Below are positions 46,619 through 54,309 of a stretch of 64,000 nucleotides of DNA, in pieces. This stretch comes from JBGRQA01 sp041725895 (GTDB lineage Bacteria > Bacteroidota > Bacteroidia > Bacteroidales > Marinifilaceae). The notes under the pieces were generated by a model. It made no database searches and had not been told where the DNA came from. It worked only from the letters and a program-made list of their open reading frames with translations. Numbering within the stretch: the first letter of the stretch is position 1; each line of letters begins with the position of its first letter. Location: positions 124,001 through 188,000 of the forward strand of contig JBGRQA010000005.1 in assembly GCA_041725895.1 (NCBI GenBank), given 5' to 3'. The translations under genes and the position numbers were made by a program.

Positions 46619-47623
46619 TTATTTTGAAAGCGTCGCAAAATCCCCAACACTCAATTCCGTAACGTCCCCAACAATGTCAACATGATTTCCAATCATTGAA
46701 TTCTCCACATTTAGGTTCTCGATTTTAGAATTGCGTTGAATAATTGTATTGCGAACTAATGAATTATTCACTACCGTATTGGCCCCAACAGATACATGCG
46801 GTCCAATAACAGAATTCTCAATTCTTACATTTTTTCCAATGTAACAGGGGGGAATAATAACAGAGTTTATATTTTGAGAACTGGGGCAAACTAGCTCATC
46901 GTCTTTATGATATTCGAGGATACGTTGATTCGTGTGAACAGTTGCATCTTTGTTCCCGCAATCCATCCATTCCTTCACCTGTCCTGGCTTGAATTTCAAC
47001 CCCTTGTTTTTCATGTTTTCAAGGGCATCAGTCAGCTGATACTCTCCATTTACAACCACTTTGTTATCGAGAAGATATTTTAATTCGGACTTAAGGTTAG
47101 AGCCATTTTTAAAATAGTAAATCCCAATAATGGCAAGGTCAGATACAAAATCCTTTGGCTTTTCAACAAAATCGGTAATCTCTCCCTCTCCATTAAGCTT
47201 AACAACACCAAAAGCAGATGGATCATCAACTTGTTGAACCCAGATAACACTATCCGACTCATCATCCAATTTGAAATCAGCTTTAAAAAGAGTATCTGCG
47301 AAAGCAACAACTACTTTACCATCCAGGGATGGTTCCGCACAATAAATTGCATGACCAGTTCCCAATGCTTCATGCTGGTAATAGATGCTAGCTTTTGCTC
47401 CCAAATTTGCTGCAATCTCTTTCAAATTATTTTCAACGGCTTCACCAAAATCACCAATAATAAAAGCAATTTCCTCTACTGCTTCTTTCGATACCTTGGC
47501 AATTTCTTCAACTAATCGCTGAACAATTGGTTTTCCCGCAATTGGTATTAATGGTTTTGGCACTGTTAGGGTATGAGGACGCATTCTTTTTCCCATACCT
47601 GCCATTGGTACTATAATTTTCAT
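46619..47623 (-). CDS. Sugar-phosphate nucleotidyltransferase with left-handed beta-helix tail
   Basis: This 334-residue enzyme of the RmlA/GlmU type transfers NMP to a sugar-1-phosphate. The nucleotide loop G-M-G-K-R-M-R-P (about 9-16) and V-P-K-P-L-I-P-I (about 21-28) are clear. The C-terminal ~90 residues carry hexapeptide repeats (I-x-N-S-V-I-G-P-H-V-S-V-G-A). The sugar and nucleotide cannot be decided by eye. It heads the envelope cluster, with a -7 element about 60 bases upstream. Confidence 0.87.
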   Translation of the reverse strand: MKIIVPMAGMGKRMRPHTLTVPKPLIPIAGKPIVQRLVEEIAKVSKEAVEEIAFIIGDFGEAVENNLKEIAANLGAKASIYYQHEALGTGHAIYCAEPSLDGKVVVAFADTLFKADFKLDDESDSVIWVQQVDDPSAFGVVKLNGEGEITDFVEKPKDFVSDLAIIGIYYFKNGSNLKSELKYLLDNKVVVNGEYQLTDALENMKNKGLKFKPGQVKEWMDCGNKDATVHTNQRILEYHKDDELVCPSSQNINSVIIPPCYIGKNVRIENSVIGPHVSVGANTVVNNSLVRNTIIQRNSKIENLNVENSMIGNHVDIVGDVTELSVGDFATLSK

Positions 47624-47681
47624 TTGTTTTCAGATTTTTGCAGTTGATATAATACTTTTCCCTAAATTTTCAGTAGTATCG

Positions 47682-47689
47682 CAAAATTA
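47682..47689 (-). promoter_or_regulatory. -7 element for the nucleotidyltransferase-to-ybeY cluster
   Basis: On the minus strand TAATTTTG matches TAnnTTTG, about 59 bases upstream of the first gene. No clear -33 element. Confidence 0.45.
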
Positions 47690-47815
47690 CCTGCCAGGAA
47701 AGCGATCTTATATCCTCTGTTTTATTGTAGTAGTAATAATCTATAGTTCCTGTAATAACAATCAAAAGTAAGTAAAAGCACTTACAATTGATTGAAATTA
47801 ATATTTTTTAACGCA

Positions 47816-48250
47816 TCAGCCTTTCCCTGTGTGGCCGAAACCGCCTGCTCCCCTATCTGAAGTAGCTAATTCTTCTACAGGTTCCCATTGAACCGTTTCG
47901 TGAGCAGCAACAACCATCTGACAAATACGATCTCCATCCTTTATCTCAACAATATTATTGGAAAGATTGGCAAGAATCACACCAATTTCGCCACGGTAAT
48001 CCGCATCGATTGTTCCGGGAGAATTCAATACAGACAAACCTTCTTTCAAGGCCAATCCACTTCTTGGACGAATCTGTGCTTCATAGCCCTGAGGCAATTC
48101 TATAAACAACCCTGTAGGTATTAATTTTCGCTCAAGAGGTTGTAGAAAAACGGGTTCCTTTATATTGGCACGGATATCCATTCCAGCCGACAAAGCTGTA
48201 CTGTACTCTGGTAAGTCGTGTTTCGACTTGTTCACAATTTTAACCTTCAT
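47816..48250 (-). CDS. dut: Deoxyuridine 5'-triphosphate nucleotidohydrolase
   Basis: This 144-residue trimeric dUTPase keeps uracil out of DNA and supplies dUMP for dTMP synthesis. All five motifs are visible: A-G-M-D-I-R-A (I), R-P-R-S-G-L-A (II), G-T-I-D-A-D-Y-R-G-E-I (III), G-D-R-I-C-Q-M (IV) and the mobile tail G-A-G-G-F-G-H-T-G (V). Length is standard. It follows the flippase gene at 229 bases, a gap in which I see nothing clear. Confidence 0.97.
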   Translation of the reverse strand: MKVKIVNKSKHDLPEYSTALSAGMDIRANIKEPVFLQPLERKLIPTGLFIELPQGYEAQIRPRSGLALKEGLSVLNSPGTIDADYRGEIGVILANLSNNIVEIKDGDRICQMVVAAHETVQWEPVEELATSDRGAGGFGHTGKG

Positions 48251-48479
48251 TTCTAAAGTTATTTTAAATCAGACTTGCTAAGATACACTTTTACAAACAC
48301 AATAAAAAAACAGGTGTACACAGTAAAAGCTCATCAACAAGTCTTTGTATTTCACATCAAAACAATTATTTAATTCTTTATCTTTTAATTTTTACAGAGA
48401 ATTAGCTCTGAAACAATTCAATTCCGTCCCCTTATTCAACTCGAAACAAACGGATAACTTACATCTCATAAACTGGATA

Positions 48480-49958
48480 TCACCTTCCGATGAACCTCTT
48501 TAGTGAGGGCCAAAGCTTCTCCTGAACAATAACAAATCCTACAAATAAAACCAGCAGAGGAGTGCGCAACAACATATCAATCCATTGATTATCTGTCTGA
48601 ATCAGTTTCCCAAAGAAAAAGAGCAACAATCCAAAACCAAAATAGACAAGAATAGATTTTAAATCGTAAGGAATTGGATACTTTTTCTGACCGAGAACAT
48701 AAGACACTACCGTCATCAGAAAGAAACAAGCAAAAGCGGCAATTGCGGCACCCATGTACCCAATAAATGGAACCAGCAAAACATTTAGAACAAGAGTCAA
48801 AGCAGAACCTCCTATCGCAATGTAAGCTCCGTATTTTGTATTGTCACTCAATTTGTACCAAAGTGACAAAGAAAAAAAGATTCCTAAAAACAAGTTGGCC
48901 ATCAACACAAAAGGAACAACAACCAAGCCCTCATGGTAACTTTTATCAATCAATAACTTCACCAAATCGAGGTAGAACATTACACCAAGAAAAATTAGCA
49001 TTCCAAACACCACAAAATACTTCAGTACATCAGCATAAACCCTGTGTGAATTCTCGTTCTTAGCCTGAGAAAAGAAAAACGGCTCAAAGGCAAAACGAAA
49101 TGCCTGGATAAACAGAGTCATTATCACCCCCAATTTATAATTTGCCCCGTAAATCCCGGTCTGAAACATAGGATTCTGATCGGCAGGAATCAATTTGGGC
49201 ATAAGCATCTTATCTGCATTAATGTTTATCATTCCCGCAATACTAACCATTAATATGGGAAAAGAGTAGGATAACATCCTCTTTAGCAAAGAAAAGTCGA
49301 TAGTACGCTCAAACTTAAAAATTTCGGGGACTAACAATAGAACATTGGTCAAGCTGGCAATGAAATAGGCAATAAATATATAGCCTATCCCAATTTCAGG
49401 ATTGTAAATGTAATGAAGGGGAAAACTGCTGAAATTCTTGACAATCCAGGGACAGAGCAACAGGAAAAAAAGATTTAGACCTATATTCACACCAATATTG
49501 GCCAATTTGATGAAAGCAAATCGGGCGGGTCGCTTTTGCTGACGTAATTTGGCAAATGGCAAGGCGGTTAGGGCATCCATACCAACAGTCAGTGCTAGCA
49601 AATAAATATATTCTGGGTGATCGGGAATCTCCAAAAAAGTAGAAATATTACCGGAAAAGCCGAACAAAACGAACCAAAACAATGCTGTAGTAAGAGTTAA
49701 AGCAAACATACCCGTAGGATAAACTCTTTCTCCGTACTTCTCATCCGAAGCAAACCTAAAAAAACCGGTTTCCATACCATAGGTGAGAACGACCAAAAGG
49801 AAGGCTACATAGGACATCAAATTGGTTACAACACCATATTCTCCTGCAAGGAAAATTCGGGTGTAAAGAGGAACCAGTAACCAATTTAGCAATCTCCCTA
49901 AAATAGTACTAACTCCATAAATGGCGGTTTCCCCTGCCAATTTTTTCAATGGATTCAA
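48480..49958 (-). CDS. Polysaccharide flippase (Wzx/MATE-like, MVF superfamily)
   Basis: This 492-residue inner-membrane protein with about 12-14 helices belongs to the oligosaccharide flippase family, which moves lipid-linked sugar units across the membrane. The N-terminal L-K-K-L-A-G-E-T-A-I-Y-G and L-L-V-P-L-Y-T segments (about 4-36) are typical. The start is TTG at 49958, which gives the usual N-terminus. No glycosyltransferases flank it, so the substrate is unknown. A -7 element lies about 40 bases upstream. Confidence 0.88.
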   Translation of the reverse strand: MNPLKKLAGETAIYGVSTILGRLLNWLLVPLYTRIFLAGEYGVVTNLMSYVAFLLVVLTYGMETGFFRFASDEKYGERVYPTGMFALTLTTALFWFVLFGFSGNISTFLEIPDHPEYIYLLALTVGMDALTALPFAKLRQQKRPARFAFIKLANIGVNIGLNLFFLLLCPWIVKNFSSFPLHYIYNPEIGIGYIFIAYFIASLTNVLLLVPEIFKFERTIDFSLLKRMLSYSFPILMVSIAGMININADKMLMPKLIPADQNPMFQTGIYGANYKLGVIMTLFIQAFRFAFEPFFFSQAKNENSHRVYADVLKYFVVFGMLIFLGVMFYLDLVKLLIDKSYHEGLVVVPFVLMANLFLGIFFSLSLWYKLSDNTKYGAYIAIGGSALTLVLNVLLVPFIGYMGAAIAAFACFFLMTVVSYVLGQKKYPIPYDLKSILVYFGFGLLLFFFGKLIQTDNQWIDMLLRTPLLVLFVGFVIVQEKLWPSLKRFIGR

Positions 49959-49997
49959 TTGTTCTGGAATTTAAATATTTAACATTAAAACTGACTA

Positions 49998-50005
49998 CAA
50001 AGATA
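49998..50005 (-). promoter_or_regulatory. -7 element for the flippase gene
   Basis: On the minus strand TATCTTTG matches TAnnTTTG exactly. It would start transcription about 34 bases before the TTG start at 49958. Confidence 0.5.
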
Positions 50006-50078
50006 GAAATCCTAAAGGATATTATTGCCATAAAAAGAATAACCGCACATTTGCATAAAAGAACTGAGAACAGGGGAA

Positions 50079-50094
50079 TGTTCCACGTGAAGCA
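50079..50094. other. parS-like site in the flippase / ABC gap
   Basis: TGTTCCACGTGAAGCA matches the parS consensus TGTTNCACGTGAAACA at all but one position (A to G at position 14). It lies in the 216-bp gap between two divergent genes and is 13.5 kb from the palindrome at mnmG. Confidence 0.55.
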
Positions 50095-50174
50095 TTCAAG
50101 TGGAAATAGAATTCTTGTTTGAAAGTAGCGAATCGTTTACTAACTTGGTTCAATAAAAATTAATCAAAGCCCAA

Positions 50175-50855
50175 ATGATTCAAATTAACCAGCTTTCAAA
50201 AATATTCAGAACAGAAGAAATCGAAACAACCGCATTGAACCAGGTGAATCTTAAAATCCAAAAAGGAGAATTTGTGGCAATTATGGGACCATCAGGTTGT
50301 GGAAAATCCACCCTTCTAAATATTCTTGGCTTATTAGATAATCCGAGTTCGGGAGAAATCTATCTGGATGGGCAGGAGGTCTCAAAATATTCGGAAAGAC
50401 AGCGTACTATTCTTCGTAAAGGCAATATCGGTTTTGTATTTCAGAGTTTTAATCTAATCGATGAATTAACTGTAGCGGAAAACATTGAACTTCCTTTACT
50501 CTACCAAAAAACCTCAACCAAAGAACGTAAACAGAAGGTTAGGGAGATTATGGAACAAATGAACATCGCTCATAGAAGGAAACATTTTCCCCAACAACTT
50601 TCGGGAGGGCAACAGCAAAGGGTTGCTATAGCCAGAGCCGTTGTCTGCAATCCAAAACTCATTTTAGCGGATGAGCCTACGGGAAATTTGGATTCTACAA
50701 ATGGGAATGAGGTTATGGAACTACTCTCGCAATTGAACGAAACCGGAACCACAATTGTAATGGTAACCCATTCCCCGGAGGATGCTCAAAGAGCCCATCG
50801 AATTATCAATCTATTCGATGGCAAAATCGTAACAGAAAATCCTATTCTGCACTAA
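50175..50855 (+). CDS. ABC transporter ATP-binding protein (LolD/MacB type)
   Basis: This 226-residue ATPase has Walker A G-P-S-G-C-G-K-S-T (about 38-46), signature L-S-G-G-Q-Q-Q-R-V (about 141-149) and Walker B L-I-L-A-D-E-P-T (about 162-169). The sequence is of the type that pairs with FtsX-fold permeases to move lipoproteins or peptides, or to drive envelope tension signals. No permease gene lies next to it, so the partner is elsewhere. It starts at ATG 50175. Confidence 0.92.
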   Translation: MIQINQLSKIFRTEEIETTALNQVNLKIQKGEFVAIMGPSGCGKSTLLNILGLLDNPSSGEIYLDGQEVSKYSERQRTILRKGNIGFVFQSFNLIDELTVAENIELPLLYQKTSTKERKQKVREIMEQMNIAHRRKHFPQQLSGGQQQRVAIARAVVCNPKLILADEPTGNLDSTNGNEVMELLSQLNETGTTIVMVTHSPEDAQRAHRIINLFDGKIVTENPILH

Positions 50856-51205
50856 ATGGATCAAATTGGCCCTTTCAATCGCAAAGAAAATCAGAAAAGT
50901 TTCTGTTCTATGAAGATTCATTACTAATTAAAACGATTTCGATAAAATTCATTGATACTTTTTGTGTTAGATGCGGTCTAATACTTTTTTTAACGACTTT
51001 TTTTTGCGAGATTTGCACCCAACGCTTTTTAGGAACGTTTATGTTAGTGTTTGTTGTTTAAGTATTTTGTGAAACATCCCAACCCCCAAGTTGGGATGTT
51101 TCTTTTTTATTTACACTAGACAAAATGCTTTTACGGAAAGGAATCTCACCCCAATTTTCAACAGCAAGCAATATCAATTTCTCTCCCCTTTTTTATTAAT
51201 TCAAC
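50856..51205. other. 350-bp stretch without a recognised gene
   Basis: The stretch holds a 24-codon ORF right after the ABC stop, AT-rich sequence with several T runs (50961-51012), a strong terminator (51071-51108), and about 95 bases of sequence without features before the YccF stop. The terminator lies 215 bases past the ABC gene, which leaves room for a small RNA, but I found no convincing promoter for one. Confidence 0.5.
51071..51108 (+). terminator. Strong Rho-independent terminator
   Basis: A perfect 13-bp stem GAAACATCCCAAC / GTTGGGATGTTTC with a 6-base loop is followed by T6 on the plus strand. Confidence 0.9.
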
Positions 51206-51574
51206 TTATCGAATTTCTTTCCCAAAAGGAGTAAGAGCATATCCGGCTAATTTTATATGCTGTTTTGCAAATGGAAGCCCGATAATAGTAATGGCAAATA
51301 GCACAGCCCAAAAAAGATGGGTAATAGCAATCCAGAATCCTCCAATAAAAATCCAGATAATATTGAGCAATATGGCTAAACACCCGGAAGCACTTTCGGT
51401 TTGCACAATCTCCTGACCAAAGGGTGCCAAAGCAAGTACGGATAACTTGATAATTTTAATTCCAAAAGGAATCCCTACAATAGTGCAGCACATCAGCAAA
51501 CCAGCTATCAAATACTCAAGAAAAACAAAGAGTCCACCAAAAATGATCCAAATAATATTTCCTAAGATACTCAT
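51206..51574 (-). CDS. YccF-family membrane protein
   Basis: This 122-residue inner-membrane protein is built of two similar YccF units. Each has N-I-I-W-I-x-x-G-G (about 6-14 and 71-79), a hydrophobic segment and the motif G-I-P-F-G or G-L-P-F-A. The function of the family is unknown. It is monocistronic, with 254 bases upstream in which I see no clear promoter. Confidence 0.88.
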   Translation of the reverse strand: MSILGNIIWIIFGGLFVFLEYLIAGLLMCCTIVGIPFGIKIIKLSVLALAPFGQEIVQTESASGCLAILLNIIWIFIGGFWIAITHLFWAVLFAITIIGLPFAKQHIKLAGYALTPFGKEIR

Positions 51575-51828
51575 AATACAATTGAATTTTAAATTGACTA
51601 CTAAATTAACATAATTTTACCAAATCCAAAACAGCTTACTGGACTACTCCAGATCGTACAAAAGACGAACTCCAAAAATAAGAATGAATTCCCTCTACTG
51701 ATGGATAGAAAATAAATCAGCCCAAAAACAGCACATCAAAAAAAAGGTTTGGATACTAACTTGAAGGTAGCTAAGGAAACTCCAATATTCAAGCAATAGA
51801 ATTCTAGGTCAGATGAACGAACAATGTT

Positions 51829-52824
51829 TTATAGCCTCCTGGTAAAAGAAAGTTGAATGACAATATCCGGAGCGGTATTGGCAACTAAGTCCTCAACAAT
51901 CCCCAACTCAAATCCGGTTTTGGGATTCAAAACAAATTCGGCCCCAAAGCCTACTTGAACAGAGGCCTTTCCCAATTGTTTGGTGGAGGATTCCCGATAG
52001 AACGGACCGTTCCAATCCAACTGAAGTTTGGGAACAAGTCGATGCTGAATTCCAAAGGCCCATCCCAAGGATCCAAAACCAACCCTGGAACGCTGAATCT
52101 CCTCTAGCAAGCCTCCTTGTCCGGGAAACAGGATTCCCCCTGAATAGTAAAACAAAGTCCCTCTATATCCATTGACCGACCCTATGGTACCATTCAACTG
52201 AACCGAAAAATCAGTGGATCCGCTACCGATAAGCTGCCTTTTATTTCCTGTAGGGAGTTTTAAAGCGGTTCGAAGGCAAAGAGTATGCCCTTTCCGATTA
52301 AGGAGCTTAAAAGCCCCTAGTAGGCTTACATCGCCTAGTCCCGAAGAAGGTTGTTCCAAACTTACAATTTTGTTACCATTGAAGGAATAAAAATAGCCCA
52401 TTTCGTTATACGGCATTTGACTACGAGCCTTCCCAGGTAGATTAAAGGCCTCGTGCCAGGAGGAAATAAGATGATCCAAACCGCCGGTAGTATGACGAAC
52501 TAGCGGCAAATCAATTCCTAATTCCAACCAATCCAGAAAACCATAACGAACAGAGAAATCCATTCGATACATCTCTCCATCGAGGTACACCCTTTCATTA
52601 TAAAATCTTTTGGCACTGGCATTACTTACCAGATTGATGTGATTGTGAAATATGAATTCACCAGTCTCCAACAGTGCCCCACCCTCATTTCCTTGGAGTC
52701 CAAAAAAATGAATTAACGGACTTTGATTGTGGGTGTAAAAAGGAGCAACCTTATATTGCGAAAAGGCTGATCCTGATAGTAAAATCAGAATCAGCCCCAA
52801 TATATGTTTTTTGATTTTCAGCAC
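51829..52824 (-). CDS. DUF3187-like predicted outer-membrane protein
   Basis: This 331-residue exported protein has a signal peptide (about 1-22), then N-Q-S-P-L-I-H-F-F-G-L near the start and a series of amphipathic strands. It ends with the A-P-D-I-V-I-Q-L-S-F strand typical of DUF3187 barrels. The start is GTG at 52824, 34 bases after the GH47 gene on the same strand, so it is probably the last gene of the mannose operon. A porin role for sugar uptake is inference. Confidence 0.7.
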   Translation of the reverse strand: MLKIKKHILGLILILLSGSAFSQYKVAPFYTHNQSPLIHFFGLQGNEGGALLETGEFIFHNHINLVSNASAKRFYNERVYLDGEMYRMDFSVRYGFLDWLELGIDLPLVRHTTGGLDHLISSWHEAFNLPGKARSQMPYNEMGYFYSFNGNKIVSLEQPSSGLGDVSLLGAFKLLNRKGHTLCLRTALKLPTGNKRQLIGSGSTDFSVQLNGTIGSVNGYRGTLFYYSGGILFPGQGGLLEEIQRSRVGFGSLGWAFGIQHRLVPKLQLDWNGPFYRESSTKQLGKASVQVGFGAEFVLNPKTGFELGIVEDLVANTAPDIVIQLSFTRRL

Positions 52825-52858
52825 ATCTCCAAAAAATAGTGAGCTGTAAATCTAATAA

Positions 52859-54235
52859 TTATTTCCAGGTTTTTCGAATAGGATGAGCCTCGCTGTTAAA
52901 AATCACCTCCCTGAAATTCAATGTCTCCTTGGGAGCAAAAAGCAAATACAAATATTTCATTGTCTCAGCGAAAAAGAAACTCTGAAGAATATCATTCTTC
53001 TCTTTAGATACAATATCACTAAGCTCGCTGTATCCTACTTCAGTTCTACAGTTTTGAATCAGACTTTCAAAATACTCCTGTCCTACTTTCAGATACTTTT
53101 CATCCCTGGTATACTGATACAGGTAATAGGCCGATTCAAGGTTACCTGGCCGAAGGAAATAGTGCCCCCAAACAACTTCTTTGGATCTATAATCTATTTG
53201 CTCAGGCTCAACTCCATACAGCTTCCAAATACGGCGGCAGGATTCCTCAAGCTTTTGAGCCTGCCTCAAATCGCCACCCAGAGCTAAAACCGAGGGAAAT
53301 GAGGCTTCCAACGCACCAAAATGGGAGTGTGTTCTGGCCCCGGTGTGCATGTCCACATGTCCATACCAAAGATCTCCATCATATTCCTGGGCCAAATGCT
53401 TGTTGATACCCTTAATGGACATCTCCCACATTTCTTTGCACTCCGCATCACCAAAAAGCAACCAGGCCTTCAAAAGGTATTCATAGTAAGAATCGATACA
53501 CCCGGAAAGGTGAGCATCCTGATTCAACCATTCTCCGGTATGAATATTCAAGGTGGTTCCCACCAATCCAAGCTTTGATCGCCTCTGATAAACAGCTACA
53601 AGAGCTTTCTTTGCCTTGCTGTAATAAATCGGGTTCCCTGTCAATTTCGAAAGGCTTCCAAACTCAAGCAGTAGAGTACCAATTTCAGCAGGATTACTGG
53701 TTTCCCCTTTCACTTCGCCTGTTTTTAGATTCACCCTGGCCCAGGGCATTCCTGTTTCCGTATTAAAAACGGGCAGCAAACGGTTGGCCAGATCAATAGC
53801 CAAATCCAAAAACCGGGGATCACCATCCAGCTGATAAGCTGAAAGTAAGCTTCCCAAAAAGCGAAGGTTGGTTTCAAATGTCGAAACAAAAATATCACGA
53901 TCGAAATCGAGCTTCGAAAGAAGCAATTCCTTTACTTCTTTGGCCTCTTCGATTAACCCCATCAAAACCATCGTATCAAAAGCATCCATGGGGGTTATCA
54001 ACATGGATTTATCGTACCAGTTTTTATATGATTTAGACAACGGCTTTAACTCATCCATTCCCCATGCATATTCCTTGTAACCGTTCCATGCATGTAGAAA
54101 TTCTGATTTTACCTGATCTGCCATTTCCTCCTTGTCGAAGGAAGAATTCGTTTTTCGACCATTGGAATTGCATCCTGAACAAAGTCCAATGCCTAGAATC
54201 AAAACGAAAATGATACTTTTTTTATCTTTTATCAT
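52859..54235 (-). CDS. GH47-family alpha-mannosidase-like lipoprotein with altered active site
   Basis: This 458-residue protein has a signal peptide and a probable lipid-anchor Cys at 22. The class I alpha-1,2-mannosidase fold is clear: A-W-N-G-Y-K-E-Y-A-W-G-M-D-E-L (49-63), F-E-T-N-L-R-F-L-G (120-128), I-D-S-Y-Y-E-Y-L-L-K (247-256) and F-N-S-E-A-H-P (446-452). Glu121 and Asp248 match two catalytic acids. The third, in the R-P-E signature, is Gly364 (R-P-G-N-L-E-S), a second Glu is Gln418, and the calcium-binding Thr is Ser448. It lies in an operon with GH92 and GH125 genes. It may have altered activity or be a binding protein. Confidence 0.88.
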   Translation of the reverse strand: MIKDKKSIIFVLILGIGLCSGCNSNGRKTNSSFDKEEMADQVKSEFLHAWNGYKEYAWGMDELKPLSKSYKNWYDKSMLITPMDAFDTMVLMGLIEEAKEVKELLLSKLDFDRDIFVSTFETNLRFLGSLLSAYQLDGDPRFLDLAIDLANRLLPVFNTETGMPWARVNLKTGEVKGETSNPAEIGTLLLEFGSLSKLTGNPIYYSKAKKALVAVYQRRSKLGLVGTTLNIHTGEWLNQDAHLSGCIDSYYEYLLKAWLLFGDAECKEMWEMSIKGINKHLAQEYDGDLWYGHVDMHTGARTHSHFGALEASFPSVLALGGDLRQAQKLEESCRRIWKLYGVEPEQIDYRSKEVVWGHYFLRPGNLESAYYLYQYTRDEKYLKVGQEYFESLIQNCRTEVGYSELSDIVSKEKNDILQSFFFAETMKYLYLLFAPKETLNFREVIFNSEAHPIRKTWK

Positions 54236-54309
54236 AACAACCGAGATTTAGCCTTACTCATACAGAAATGCCTATTCATGGGTTCCTGGAATACTTCAAT
54301 ATCGAAAAT

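Noticed and set aside
50856..50930. 24-codon ORF directly after the ABC ATPase gene
   Set aside because: It has no recognisable features and is short enough to occur by chance.
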